A DNA stretch of 64,000 nucleotides from Dictyoglomus sp. (GTDB taxonomy: Bacteria; Dictyoglomota; Dictyoglomia; Dictyoglomales; Dictyoglomaceae). Position 1 is the first letter of the stretch. Every line of letters begins with the position of its first letter. This document shows, in pieces, positions 1 through 8,349 of the stretch. The position numbers were made by a program, and so were the translations under genes. The stretch covers positions 62,001 to 126,000 of the forward strand of contig JANXBZ010000002.1 in assembly GCA_025060475.1 (NCBI GenBank), given 5' to 3'. Below the pieces are notes generated by a model. That model saw only the letters and a program-made list of their open reading frames with translations. It was not told the DNA's origin and ran no database searches.

Positions 1-125
1 AATAATTCAACCCCCATGTATCCTGAAGAGATAATCTTTTCCATTGCAAATATAGTTGCTTTTACTTTCTCTTCAGGACTACTTTCTGGATCCAAAAAAC
101 TTGCAGTGGAACATGAGATAAACAT
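1..125 (-). CDS. Partial unknown protein (N-terminal 41 residues)
   Basis: An open frame on the minus strand starts at ATG 125 and runs off the window edge. It begins MFISCSTASFLDPES and reads SGYMGVEL near the break. A weak GAG lies upstream and the start sits back to back with the tRNA-Ser promoter region. The frame uses normal codons for this genome and has no stop in 41 codons. I do not recognise the family from so short a piece, and it could be a chance open frame. Sequence to the left of the window would settle it. Confidence 0.45.
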   Translation of the reverse strand, partial: MFISCSTASFLDPESSPEEKVKATIFAMEKIISSGYMGVEL

Positions 126-166
126 TATTTTTTTCTCTCAAAAAACTTTTTTCTAATTATATACTA

Positions 167-175
167 TGATATAAT
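167..175 (+). promoter_or_regulatory. Extended -10 promoter of tRNA-Ser
   Basis: TGATATAAT is a consensus extended -10 element ending 11 bases before the mature tRNA 5' end, so transcription would start a few bases ahead of the tRNA. No good -35 hexamer is visible, as expected for extended -10 promoters. Confidence 0.65.
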
Positions 176-186
176 GAAAACACAAA

Positions 187-275
187 GGGGAGGTGTCCGA
201 ATTGGCAAGGGGCCGGTCTTGAAAACCGGTAAGGCCCTCGTGGCCATGTGGGTTCGAGTCCCACCCTCCCCGCCA
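187..275 (+). tRNA. tRNA-Ser (anticodon UGA)
   Basis: A full class II tRNA cloverleaf. The acceptor arms are GGGGAGG (187-193) and CCTCCCC (265-271), the discriminator is G272 and CCA is encoded at 273-275. The anticodon stem CCGGT/ACCGG encloses the loop CTTGAAA with anticodon TGA at 220-222. A long variable arm, diagnostic of serine tRNAs, lies between the anticodon and T arms. The T loop is TTCGAGT. It reads UCA and, by wobble, other UCN codons. A run of five T follows shortly after CCA. Confidence 0.96.
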
Positions 276-329
276 ACTTTTTAATTTTTAATAATTCTTT
301 TATTTATTTTTTTCATGGAGGTAATTTAT

Positions 330-821
330 ATGGTTAAAATCGGTGTAATATCTGACACGCATCTTCCTTCTCGTTCTCCTTTTTTACCTCCTATTATTTT
401 GGAAAAATTACACGGAGTTGAAATGATCCTTCATGCAGGAGACTGGGAGGAGTTATTCTTTTTAAAAGAATTGGAAAAAATAGCCCCTGTATATGGAGTG
501 CAAGGAAATATGGATTCCTTAGAAGTTAAGAAAAAATTTCCAGTAAAAAGAATTATAGAAGTAGAGAATATAAAAATTGGATTAATTCACGGCGGAGGAA
601 GTCCTTTTGGAATAAAGGAAAGAATAAAAAAAGAGTTTTTAGGAGAGGAAGTTAAGGCTATAGTTTTTGGCCATACTCATCATGCCTTAATGGAATGGGA
701 TGAGGATATATTTTTCTTTAACCCTGGCTCTCCTACTGATAAAATTTTTACCACGAAAAATTCTATTGGGTTTCTCTATGTGGATAAAGATAAGGTTTGG
801 GGAGAAATTGTAGAATTATGA
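330..821 (+). CDS. YfcE/MJ0936-type metallophosphodiesterase
   Basis: A 163-residue calcineurin-like phosphoesterase of the small YfcE/MJ0936 family, which hydrolyses phosphodiesters with two bound metals. The metal-ligand motifs appear in order: SDTHLP near the N-terminus, HAGDWE, GNMD, HGGG and GHTHHA. An ATG at 315 is in frame, but GGAGGT lies immediately after it and is correctly spaced for ATG 330, so I take 330 (MVKIGVISDTHLP) as the start. The stop overlaps the start of fhs as ATGA, so the two genes are translationally coupled. The physiological substrate cannot be read from the sequence. Confidence 0.9.
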   Translation: MVKIGVISDTHLPSRSPFLPPIILEKLHGVEMILHAGDWEELFFLKELEKIAPVYGVQGNMDSLEVKKKFPVKRIIEVENIKIGLIHGGGSPFGIKERIKKEFLGEEVKAIVFGHTHHALMEWDEDIFFFNPGSPTDKIFTTKNSIGFLYVDKDKVWGEIVEL

Positions 822-2455
822 AGAAGATTAGTGAAATTGCCGAGTATTTGAATATAGGTGAGGAGAATTATCAACCTTATGGATGGTATATTGCAAAGGT
901 TAATTGGAGTCTTTTAAAGTTTTTACAGGATAAACCTGATGGTAAATTAATTTTAATTACCTCTATAAATCCTACGCCTGCAGGAGAGGGAAAAACCACA
1001 ACAACGATAGGTTTAGGAGATGCCTTATCCTTATTAGGGAAAAAAACAATGATTTGCTTAAGAGAACCTTCTTTAGGTCCATTTTTTGGGGTTAAAGGAG
1101 GAGCTGTTGGAGGCGGAAAGGCAAAGGTTGTTCCCGATTTAGAGATCAATTTGCATTTTACAGGAGATATTCATGCAGTATCTTCTGCTCATAATCTTTT
1201 ATCAGCTTTGATTGATAATCATGTTTATCATGGAAATGAATTGAGAATAGATACAAGACAAATTCTGTGGAAAAGATGTATAGATATGAATGATAGACAA
1301 TTAAGATTTATAATAAGTGGACTTGGGGGAAAGAAAAATGGTTTTCCTCGAGAGGATGGTTTTGAAATAACTGCAGCTTCGGAGATCATGGCCATATTAT
1401 CTTTAGCAAAAAACTTAAAGGATTTAAAAGAAAGGTTAGAAAATATTATTATTGGGATTAATAGTGAGGGAAATCCTGTTTTTTGTAAGGATCTAAAGGC
1501 AGAAGATGCCATGTGTATTCTTTTAAAGGATGCTTTATCTCCCAATTTAGTTCAATCTCAAGAGGGCACTCCTGCTTTTATTCATGGTGGTCCTTTTGCG
1601 AATATTGCTCATGGTTGTAATTCTCTTATAGCTACAAAATTAGCTTTAAAGCTTTCTGATTATGTAGTTACAGAAGCAGGATTCGGTTCAGACTTAGGAG
1701 GAGAAAAATTTCTAAATATTAAATGCAGGATTGGAGAGATAAATCCATCTTGTGTGGTATTAGTGGTCTCTATTAGAGCTTTAAAGTTTCATGGTGGAGC
1801 TAAAAAAAGAGATTTAGATAAGGAAAATATTGATGCATTAAAAAAAGGTATTCCTAATCTACTTCATCATGTTTATATAATTAAAGAAATTTTTCATTTA
1901 CCTTTAGTTATTGCAGTAAATAAATTTCCCTTTGATTCCCAGAGGGAAATCGAAATTCTCGAAGAAATACTTAAAGAAAGAAATTTAAGATATGCAATCT
2001 CTGAAGTCTTCAATAAAGGAGGAGAGGGAGGAATTAATTTGGCTATAGAGGTTTTAAATGCTATAAAGGAAGATCCTAATGGCTTTAATAATCTGTACGC
2101 CTTAGAAGAATCTTATGAATCTAAAATTGAAAAAGTTGCAACAAAAGTGTATTCTGCAGAAAAAGTAATATTTAGTGATTCCGCAAAAGAGGATTTAGAA
2201 AGAATATATAAATGGGGATTCAATAATTTACCCATATGTATAGCAAAAACTCAATTTTCTCTTTCTGATAATCCTAAGCTTTTGGGAAAGCCAGAGAATT
2301 TTATCATTAATGTGAACAGATTAGAAGTCTGGGGTGGAGCAGGCTTTGTAGTAGTATATACAGGTGATATTTTGACTATGCCAGGGTTTCCTAAGATTCC
2401 ATCTGCTTTAAAGATGAATATAGATGAATTTGGAAATATAAAGGTAGGAGATTAA
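818..2455 (+). CDS. fhs: Formate--tetrahydrofolate ligase
   Basis: Makes 10-formyl-THF from formate, THF and ATP. The 545-residue length is normal for the family. The P-loop NPTPAGEGKTTTTIGL is near residue 60, followed by REPSLGPFFGVKGGAVGGG, FTGDIHAV, EAGFGSDLGGEKF and PGFPKIPSA near the C-terminus, all family signatures. ATG 818 overlaps the upstream TGA. An in-frame ATG at 797 would add seven residues that do not belong to the family, so I reject it. It is the first of four folate-linked C1 genes that follow with overlaps or a one-base gap, giving the formate-to-methyl-THF branch in one operon. Confidence 0.97.
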   Translation: MKKISEIAEYLNIGEENYQPYGWYIAKVNWSLLKFLQDKPDGKLILITSINPTPAGEGKTTTTIGLGDALSLLGKKTMICLREPSLGPFFGVKGGAVGGGKAKVVPDLEINLHFTGDIHAVSSAHNLLSALIDNHVYHGNELRIDTRQILWKRCIDMNDRQLRFIISGLGGKKNGFPREDGFEITAASEIMAILSLAKNLKDLKERLENIIIGINSEGNPVFCKDLKAEDAMCILLKDALSPNLVQSQEGTPAFIHGGPFANIAHGCNSLIATKLALKLSDYVVTEAGFGSDLGGEKFLNIKCRIGEINPSCVVLVVSIRALKFHGGAKKRDLDKENIDALKKGIPNLLHHVYIIKEIFHLPLVIAVNKFPFDSQREIEILEEILKERNLRYAISEVFNKGGEGGINLAIEVLNAIKEDPNGFNNLYALEESYESKIEKVATKVYSAEKVIFSDSAKEDLERIYKWGFNNLPICIAKTQFSLSDNPKLLGKPENFIINVNRLEVWGGAGFVVVYTGDILTMPGFPKIPSALKMNIDEFGNIKVGD

Positions 2456-2456
2456 A

Positions 2457-3308
2457 ATGGTAGAGATATTATGGGGAAAACCTTGTGCAGATGCATTAGA
2501 GAAGAGAATTAAGGAAGAAGTTATAGAGTTAAAAGAGAAAAAAATTTTTCCTACCCTTACAGTTTTAAAGATTGGAGAAGATAAAGAAGCAGAAGCTTAT
2601 TTAAAAAGTATTAAAAAGGTATTTGAGAAATTAGAAATTAAAGTAGATGAAAGAAATTATAATGAAAAGATTTCTTTCCAAGAATTAATGGATATTTATA
2701 GAGAACTTAGAGAAAATAGAAATATTCATGGAATTTTGCTGTTAAGACCTCTTCCTGCTCATCTTGAAAGTTCCAGGGCTTATGCTTTTTTACCTGAGGA
2801 GAAAGATATTGAAGGTTTAAGTTATATAAACTTGGGAAAATTGTTTGCAGGAGAAGAATGCTTTATTCCATGTACACCATTGGCAGTTATGGAGCTTTTA
2901 GATTACTATAATATTTCCTTAGAAGGAAAAGATACAGTAATAATAGGAAGAAGTATCTCTGTAGGAAGACCTTTGTCATTGCTTTTTTTAAAAAGAAATG
3001 CCACAGTAACTCTATGTCATTCAAAGACAAAGGATCTCTCTCTTTATACAAAAAGAGCAGAGATTGTTGTCTCAGCAGTGGGAAAGGCTGGTATAATTAA
3101 CGAGGAAATGATAAGGGAAGAAAGTATTTTGATAGATATTGGGACCAATATAGTAGATGGAAAATTAGTGGGGGATGTAGATTTTGAGAGGGTTAAAGAA
3201 AAGGTAAAAGCAATAACTCCTGTTCCTGGAGGAGTAGGGGTTATTACTGTTAGAGTTTTAGCTAAAAATTTACTGGAGGCTGTAAGAAAAAATGAAACTG
3301 GAAATTAA
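2457..3308 (+). CDS. folD: Methylene-THF dehydrogenase/cyclohydrolase
   Basis: Bifunctional cytosolic enzyme interconverting 10-formyl-, 5,10-methenyl- and 5,10-methylene-THF with NAD(P). At 283 residues it is normal length. Visible family motifs are EAEAYLKSIKK (substrate site with the conserved Tyr and Lys), GILLLRPLPAHL, the nucleotide-binding IGRSISVGRPLSLLF, and TPVPGGVGVITV near the C-terminus. It starts one base after the fhs stop. Its 3' end overlaps metV by 17 bases, so the operon continues without a break. Confidence 0.97.
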   Translation: MVEILWGKPCADALEKRIKEEVIELKEKKIFPTLTVLKIGEDKEAEAYLKSIKKVFEKLEIKVDERNYNEKISFQELMDIYRELRENRNIHGILLLRPLPAHLESSRAYAFLPEEKDIEGLSYINLGKLFAGEECFIPCTPLAVMELLDYYNISLEGKDTVIIGRSISVGRPLSLLFLKRNATVTLCHSKTKDLSLYTKRAEIVVSAVGKAGIINEEMIREESILIDIGTNIVDGKLVGDVDFERVKEKVKAITPVPGGVGVITVRVLAKNLLEAVRKNETGN

Positions 3309-3879
3309 AGAATGGGAGGAAATAGAAAGTTTTATAGGAAAAGAGGTCTTTGTATTTAGTTGTAATAGTTGTGGAGGAGAAGAGATTGATAGGAAAAATA
3401 TAAAAATAAAAGAGTTCTTGGAAGGGCATGGGATTAAAATATTAGGTATTATTAATTTAGAACCTAAGTACTGTAACATTAATTCTTTAAGAAAAATTTT
3501 AGAAGAAAACTTTATTTCTTCAAATTTTGTTCTTACCTTTACTTGTGGGGGATTGCCTCAAGTTTTGTCATCGCTTATAAATTCAAAGGTTATTCCTGCT
3601 GTAAATACCTTAAAGATAGAATTGGAGAGAAAATTGGGAAGTTTTGCAAGGTTATGTTCTGCTTGTGGAGAATGTTGGATTCATTATGTAGGTAATTTAT
3701 GCATAGAAAGACTTTGTCCTAAAAAAATGAGAAATGGTCCCTGTGGAGGAGCAAGAGATGGTTATTGTGAGGTATTTAGAGAAAGAATATGTCCTTTTAT
3801 AATTCTTTTTAAAAATAAAGGAGAGATAAAGGATATAATTCCACCCAAAAAATTTAGTAAAATCTTATTGCAAGAATGA
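3292..3879 (+). CDS. metV: MetV-type zinc/cysteine partner of MTHFR
   Basis: A 195-residue cysteine-rich protein matching the MTHFR C-terminal (MetV) family, the small subunit that pairs with MetF in many anaerobes. Cysteine clusters visible are CNSCGGEE near residue 23, FTCGGLPQ, CSACGECW, and then CIERLCPKK and GPCGGARDGYC, the typical ligand-rich C-terminal half. It lies between folD (17-base overlap) and metF (ATGA overlap), which fits a MetF partner. It probably brings electrons to MetF or stabilises it. Which cofactor it binds cannot be decided from sequence alone. Confidence 0.88.
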   Translation: MKLEIKEWEEIESFIGKEVFVFSCNSCGGEEIDRKNIKIKEFLEGHGIKILGIINLEPKYCNINSLRKILEENFISSNFVLTFTCGGLPQVLSSLINSKVIPAVNTLKIELERKLGSFARLCSACGECWIHYVGNLCIERLCPKKMRNGPCGGARDGYCEVFRERICPFIILFKNKGEIKDIIPPKKFSKILLQE

Positions 3880-4778
3880 CCTTTAAAGATAAGTTATTGT
3901 CTGGAAATTTTGTAATAACAGCAGAAGTTACTCCTCCAAGAGGTACAAATCTAGAATCCTTTATTAAGGGAAGTTTATTACTAAAAGATAGTTTAGATGC
4001 CTTAAACGTGACAGATTTTCAAAATGTAGGAGTAAGAATAACATCATTAGTAGGAAGTTATCTTCTTCTCAAGGAAGGTATTGAACCTATTTTTCAAATA
4101 ACTTCACGGGATAGAAATAGAGTTGCTATTCAAGGAGAGGTTTTAAGTGCGTATGTATTAGGAATTAGAAATGTATTAGTATTAACAGGAGATTACACTA
4201 CAACAGGAATAATGAAAGATGCAAAACCTGTTTTTGATATTGATGCAATAAATATTCTTCAGTTTATAAAAAATTTATGTGAAGGAAGGGATTCTGCTGG
4301 GAAAAAATTGAGTGGAGCTCCTGAGTTTTTCTTGGGTGCAGTCTTTAATCCTAACTTAGAGCCCTTAGATTTGGAGATATCTAAATTGGAAAGAAAGCAT
4401 AGAGCAGGAGCAGAATTTTTCCAATCCCAATTATTTTATGATCTTTCATTGATTGAGAGGACGAGAGAAAAAATAAAAGACTGGGAGCCTAGAATTTTAG
4501 CAGGAGTTACTATTTTTAAATCTAAAGAGATGTTTGAGTATATGATAAATAAAGTTCCTGGAATAAAGATTCCAAAAGAGATAATTGAAATCTTAGAAAA
4601 GAGTAAAGATATAAGAGAAAAAAGTATAGAGATTTGTGCAGAATTTTGTATGAAAATAAAAGAAAGTAAACTTCTAAATGGAATTCATTTTTTAGCTAGC
4701 AGACCAGTGGATATTTTAGAGGTATTGAGATTGCTTAAATGGAAGAAGGAGGAGAGCTCAAATGTTGAAGCCATCTGA
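3876..4778 (+). CDS. metF: Methylenetetrahydrofolate reductase
   Basis: Reduces 5,10-methylene-THF to 5-methyl-THF with a flavin. It is 300 residues, normal for the catalytic barrel. Seen are the N-terminal AEVTPPRGTNLESF (catalytic Glu region), NVTDFQNVGVR, QITSRDRNRVAIQGE, VLVLTGDYTT, and ELERKHRAGAEFFQSQLFYD-like C-terminal barrel segments. The start overlaps the metV stop as ATGA. Placement after fhs, folD and metV gives a complete formate-to-methyl-THF route. The methyl group could supply methionine or a Wood-Ljungdahl type reaction, and no CO dehydrogenase gene is in this window. Confidence 0.95.
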   Translation: MTFKDKLLSGNFVITAEVTPPRGTNLESFIKGSLLLKDSLDALNVTDFQNVGVRITSLVGSYLLLKEGIEPIFQITSRDRNRVAIQGEVLSAYVLGIRNVLVLTGDYTTTGIMKDAKPVFDIDAINILQFIKNLCEGRDSAGKKLSGAPEFFLGAVFNPNLEPLDLEISKLERKHRAGAEFFQSQLFYDLSLIERTREKIKDWEPRILAGVTIFKSKEMFEYMINKVPGIKIPKEIIEILEKSKDIREKSIEICAEFCMKIKESKLLNGIHFLASRPVDILEVLRLLKWKKEESSNVEAI

Positions 4779-5451
4779 TTTCTTTGAATTAGAGGATTTT
4801 GAAGGAGAAATTTTTGAAGGAGTTGAGTTTGTATGGGAAGCTCTTTTGAAACTATCTGCTTTTCTATCGAAATATGTAAAGCCAGAGATACATGGAAAAG
4901 TTTTAGGGGGGGTTTTTATAGAGGGACCTGTTTACGTGGGCAAAGGAACAGTAATAGAACCAGGAGTATATATAAAGGGTCCCACCTATATTGGGAAAGA
5001 TTGTGAAATAAGACAAGGTGCTTATTTGAGAGGTAATATTTTTATCGGAAATAATTGTGTGGTTGGTCATGCTACTGAAGTAAAGAATAGTATATTACTA
5101 AATAATTCTAGTGCACCTCATTTTAATTATGTGGGAGATAGCATTTTGGGACATAATACAAATCTCGGAGCAGGTACCAAGATTTCTAATCTAAAAATTG
5201 GTCCAGAATCTACAGTTAAAGTAAAAATTAATGATCAAATTATAGATACAAAATTACGAAAATTTGGCGCAGTAATAGGAGATTATAGTGAAACAGGATG
5301 TAATTCTGTATTAAATCCAGGAACAATTTTGGGAAAACATGTCTTAATTTATCCTAATGCAACAGTGAGAGGATATATACCTAACAATTCCATAGTAAAA
5401 TTTAAGCCTGAATTGGAGATAATTGAGATAAAACCTTACCAAGCTTTTTGA
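4762..5451 (+). CDS. Left-handed beta-helix transferase-like protein
   Basis: A 229-residue protein made mostly of hexapeptide repeats (for example GPVYVGKGTVIEPGVYIKG, YIGKDCEIRQGAYLRG, LGHNTNLGAG), so it folds as a left-handed beta-helix like the acetyltransferase half of GlmU. No nucleotidyltransferase domain is present, only about 45 helical residues before the helix. FNYVGDS resembles the Tyr-containing stretch of the GlmU active site. GGAGGAG precedes ATG 4762, and the start overlaps metF by 17 bases. The tail overlaps the convergent alcohol dehydrogenase. The fold is clear, but the acyl or nucleotide substrate is unknown and its link to folate metabolism is not obvious. Confidence 0.85.
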   Translation: MLKPSDFFELEDFEGEIFEGVEFVWEALLKLSAFLSKYVKPEIHGKVLGGVFIEGPVYVGKGTVIEPGVYIKGPTYIGKDCEIRQGAYLRGNIFIGNNCVVGHATEVKNSILLNNSSAPHFNYVGDSILGHNTNLGAGTKISNLKIGPESTVKVKINDQIIDTKLRKFGAVIGDYSETGCNSVLNPGTILGKHVLIYPNATVRGYIPNNSIVKFKPELEIIEIKPYQAF

Positions 5452-6578
5452 AGTAAATTTAGTAATATTTCTTCTCTTATTTCTCGGGGATTAGTTTTAA
5501 TAGATCTTGATTTTAACCCCTCTTTTGCAAGAAGAGGAAGATCCTCATATTTTATATTATAATTTCTAAGTCCTAGTCTTATATTTAAAGAATCAAAAAG
5601 ATCTTTGACTTTTTTCAAGATTCTTTCCTTTGCAGATCTAATAGAAAAGATTCCAAGAGTTCTTCCCAAAAGCATAAGCTTTTCTCGAGAGAGAATCTCT
5701 AAATTGTATTCTAAGACGGGCAAAGTAACAAGAGCAGTGGAAAGACCATGGGGAAGATTTCCAAATACACCAACGGGATGAGCTAAGGCATGAATGGCTC
5801 CTAGTCCTGTTAGGGTCAATGCTATTCCACTAAAAGTGCTTGCATAAAGAACTTTTTCTCTTAAATCTATTCTTTCTCCGTTTTTATATACGCGGGGTAA
5901 GTAACTATAGATTAATTTAATAGCTTTTAAAGATATAGATTCAGTAAGAAGATTATTGTTCAAAGATAAAAAAGATTCCAATGCATGAATAAAGGCATCT
6001 ATTCCTGAATAAGCAGTATAATCAGGAGGTAAAGTAAGGGTAAGATAGGGATCTACAATTGCCACATCAGGATATAGATAGTCACTAGCTATACTTAATT
6101 TTTCTTTTGTTTCAGGATTGATCAAGACGGATACCCTTGTGACTTCGCTCCCTGTACCTGCTGTGGTGGGAATAAGAATACATGGTAAACCTTTTTTTGG
6201 AATCTTGTCCGCTCCTATATAATTCCAAATAGAATCAGGAAGTTTGCATTTTACAGCAATAGCCTTTGCAATATCTAAAGCACTACCTCCACCGATTCCA
6301 ATAACTGCATCAATATTGTTATTTTCAATTATTTCTGCACCTTCATCAACAAAGTAATAGGGTGGCTCTGGAGGTATTTTATCATATATAAATAATTCAC
6401 ATTGATAATTGTTAAAGCTCTTTTCGATTTTTTCTAAAATTCCTGTCTCCTTTAGATGTCTCTTTCCTGTTACTAATAAAAATCTTCTTCCAAATTTTAA
6501 AGCTTCTTCTGCTAAATTTTCCCAAATTCCTATTCCAAATTTAATTCTTACAGGAAAGTAAAAAGAAAAATGATTCAT
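5436..6578 (-). CDS. Iron-containing alcohol dehydrogenase
   Basis: A 380-residue group III alcohol dehydrogenase: NAD(P)-binding GIGGGSALDIAKA near residue 95, TTAGTGSEVTR, and metal ligands in SGIDAFIHALES and ALAHPVG..NLPHGLSTA (Asp and three His). It starts directly after the LeuD-like stop codon, so it is the last gene of the homocitrate synthase/hydratase operon. Family members act on primary alcohols, diols, lactaldehyde or hydroxyacids and substrate cannot be told from sequence. The unusual partner genes suggest a specific role, possibly in the same pathway. The 3' end overlaps the convergent beta-helix gene by 16 bases. Confidence 0.9.
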   Translation of the reverse strand: MNHFSFYFPVRIKFGIGIWENLAEEALKFGRRFLLVTGKRHLKETGILEKIEKSFNNYQCELFIYDKIPPEPPYYFVDEGAEIIENNNIDAVIGIGGGSALDIAKAIAVKCKLPDSIWNYIGADKIPKKGLPCILIPTTAGTGSEVTRVSVLINPETKEKLSIASDYLYPDVAIVDPYLTLTLPPDYTAYSGIDAFIHALESFLSLNNNLLTESISLKAIKLIYSYLPRVYKNGERIDLREKVLYASTFSGIALTLTGLGAIHALAHPVGVFGNLPHGLSTALVTLPVLEYNLEILSREKLMLLGRTLGIFSIRSAKERILKKVKDLFDSLNIRLGLRNYNIKYEDLPLLAKEGLKSRSIKTNPREIREEILLNLLQKAW

Positions 6579-7079
6579 TTATAATTTAAAATCTCCTTCC
6601 TTTTTTAAGTATTCTACTAATCCTCCCTCTTTTAATATCTTTACCATAATTTCTGGAAGAGGAGAAAATATTTCTACTTTTATATTTTTACTCTTATTGT
6701 AAATTTCACCTTTAATCAAGTCTAAATATATTAAATCTCCATCCTCGATTAAATCTGTATTACACTCAAGTACAGGAAGTCCCACATTTATAGAATTTCT
6801 AAAAAATATTCTTGCAAAGCTTTTTGCGAGGACTGCGCTTATTCCTGCATGCTTAATTACCAAAGGTGCCTGTTCTCGAGAGGATCCACATCCAAAATTC
6901 TTCCCTGCTACTAAGATATCTCCTTTTGTTATCTTTTCATAAAAATTAGGATAAATATCCTCTAGTAGATGTTTTGCCATTTCATTAAAATCTAAGGACT
7001 TAAATTTATATTTTCCAGATATAATATAATCTGTATTTATATCATCTCCAAATTTATGAGCCTTTCCCTCGAATATCAT
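6579..7079 (-). CDS. leuD: 3-isopropylmalate/homoaconitate dehydratase small subunit
   Basis: The 166-residue swivelling small subunit of the prokaryotic IPM isomerase/homoaconitase family. It shows DDINTDYIISGKY, KNFGCGSSREQAPL, AKSFARIFFRNSINVGLP. In classical isopropylmalate isomerases the specificity loop after the ITD motif reads YLRT, whereas here it reads YKFK. That makes the substrate (isopropylmalate, homocitrate or another hydroxyacid) uncertain. GGAGGAG lies before the ATG. The gene sits between the large subunit and the iron alcohol dehydrogenase in one operon headed by a homocitrate synthase-like gene. Confidence 0.88.
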   Translation of the reverse strand: MIFEGKAHKFGDDINTDYIISGKYKFKSLDFNEMAKHLLEDIYPNFYEKITKGDILVAGKNFGCGSSREQAPLVIKHAGISAVLAKSFARIFFRNSINVGLPVLECNTDLIEDGDLIYLDLIKGEIYNKSKNIKVEIFSPLPEIMVKILKEGGLVEYLKKEGDFKL

Positions 7080-7090
7080 TTTTTCTCCTC

Positions 7091-8347
7091 CTAATCCATA
7101 ACTTCTAAAGGATTTGTAATTTCTCCTCTTATTGCAGATGCAGTAACTGTTAAAGGAGATGCTAAGTATATAAAAGCTTTATTATTTCCCATTCTTCCTT
7201 TAAAATTTCTATTTGCTGTGGAGATAACATTTTCTCCATCCGCTGGAACTCCTTGATGAGTTCCAACACAGGGACCACAGCCAGGATTTACAACGATTGC
7301 TCCTGCGGAAAGAAAAATTTCAATTAATCCTTCCTTTAATGCTTGTAGATATATTTTTTTGGATGCAGGAGCTACAATCATTCTTACTCCTTTTGCTACT
7401 TTTTTTCCTTTTAATAATTCTGCTGAAACCCTTAAATCTTCAAGTCTTCCATTGGTACATGTCCCTAAAAAGGCTTCCTGAATCTTAATTCTGTCTACGG
7501 AAGATATAGGAAATACATTGTCTACTTGATGAGGAAGAGCAACCTGAGGCTCCAAATTGCTAAGATCAAAATCATATACTTCGGAAAAATTAGCATCTTT
7601 ATCTGAAGAGATTCCTTCTTCTATATCAATTCCAATTTCTCTAAAAAATCCCTTTGTTTTTTCATCAAAGGGCATAATTCCAGCCTTTGCTCCCATTTCT
7701 ACTACCATGTTTGTTATGGTTGCTCTCCCATCGATGGATAATTCTCTAATTAATTCTCCATCAAATTCTATGGCTTTATAGGTAAGCCCATCCGCCTTAA
7801 AAAATCCCACAAGGTAAAGGATAACATCTTTAGCAGTGATTCCTTTTCTTAATTTTCCTCTTAAGATTATCTTTACTGTCTCGGGAACTTTAAACCAAAG
7901 TTTTCCAGTATACATAGCAGAAGCAAGTTCACTGGAGCCAACTCCTGTAGCAAAGCAATTTAAAACTCCATAGGTACAGGTATGGGAATCCGCTCCTATG
8001 ATTAAACTTCCTGGTAATGCTAGACCTCTTTCCATAAACACTTGGTGACAAACTCCTTCTCCAATCTCTGAAAGCTGAGTTCTATATTTTTCTGCAAAAT
8101 CCCTCATCAGTTTATGAAGATTAGCAACTCCTTCATTGGGAGGAGGAGCGGAATGATCTAAAACTAATAAAACCTTATTATTATCAATAGTCATCTTTCC
8201 TCCCAATTCTTCAAATACTTTTATAGCAAGGGGAGCTGTTCCATCCTGCCCCATTAACGCATCAACCTTTGCTACAACAATGTCTCCTGCTTTTACAGAA
8301 TTTCCTGAATGATTTGAAAAGATTTTCTCACTTATAGTTTTTCCCAT
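7091..8347 (-). CDS. leuC: 3-isopropylmalate/homoaconitate dehydratase large subunit
   Basis: The 418-residue large subunit carrying the [4Fe-4S] cluster, of the short archaeal/bacterial LeuC-2 type rather than the longer E. coli type. Motifs are VDALMGQDGTAPLA, LVLDHSAPPPNEG, IIGADSHTCTYG, FLGTCTNGRLEDL and NPGCGPCVGTHQG, and the SHTC, GTCTN and GCGPC cysteines are the cluster ligands. GGGGTG precedes the ATG, which lies two bases after the synthase stop. With the small subunit it would dehydrate and rehydrate a 2-hydroxy-tricarboxylate or isopropylmalate. Coupling to a NifV-type synthase favours homocitrate. Confidence 0.92.
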   Translation of the reverse strand: MGKTISEKIFSNHSGNSVKAGDIVVAKVDALMGQDGTAPLAIKVFEELGGKMTIDNNKVLLVLDHSAPPPNEGVANLHKLMRDFAEKYRTQLSEIGEGVCHQVFMERGLALPGSLIIGADSHTCTYGVLNCFATGVGSSELASAMYTGKLWFKVPETVKIILRGKLRKGITAKDVILYLVGFFKADGLTYKAIEFDGELIRELSIDGRATITNMVVEMGAKAGIMPFDEKTKGFFREIGIDIEEGISSDKDANFSEVYDFDLSNLEPQVALPHQVDNVFPISSVDRIKIQEAFLGTCTNGRLEDLRVSAELLKGKKVAKGVRMIVAPASKKIYLQALKEGLIEIFLSAGAIVVNPGCGPCVGTHQGVPADGENVISTANRNFKGRMGNNKAFIYLASPLTVTASAIRGEITNPLEVMD

Positions 8348-8349
8348 TT

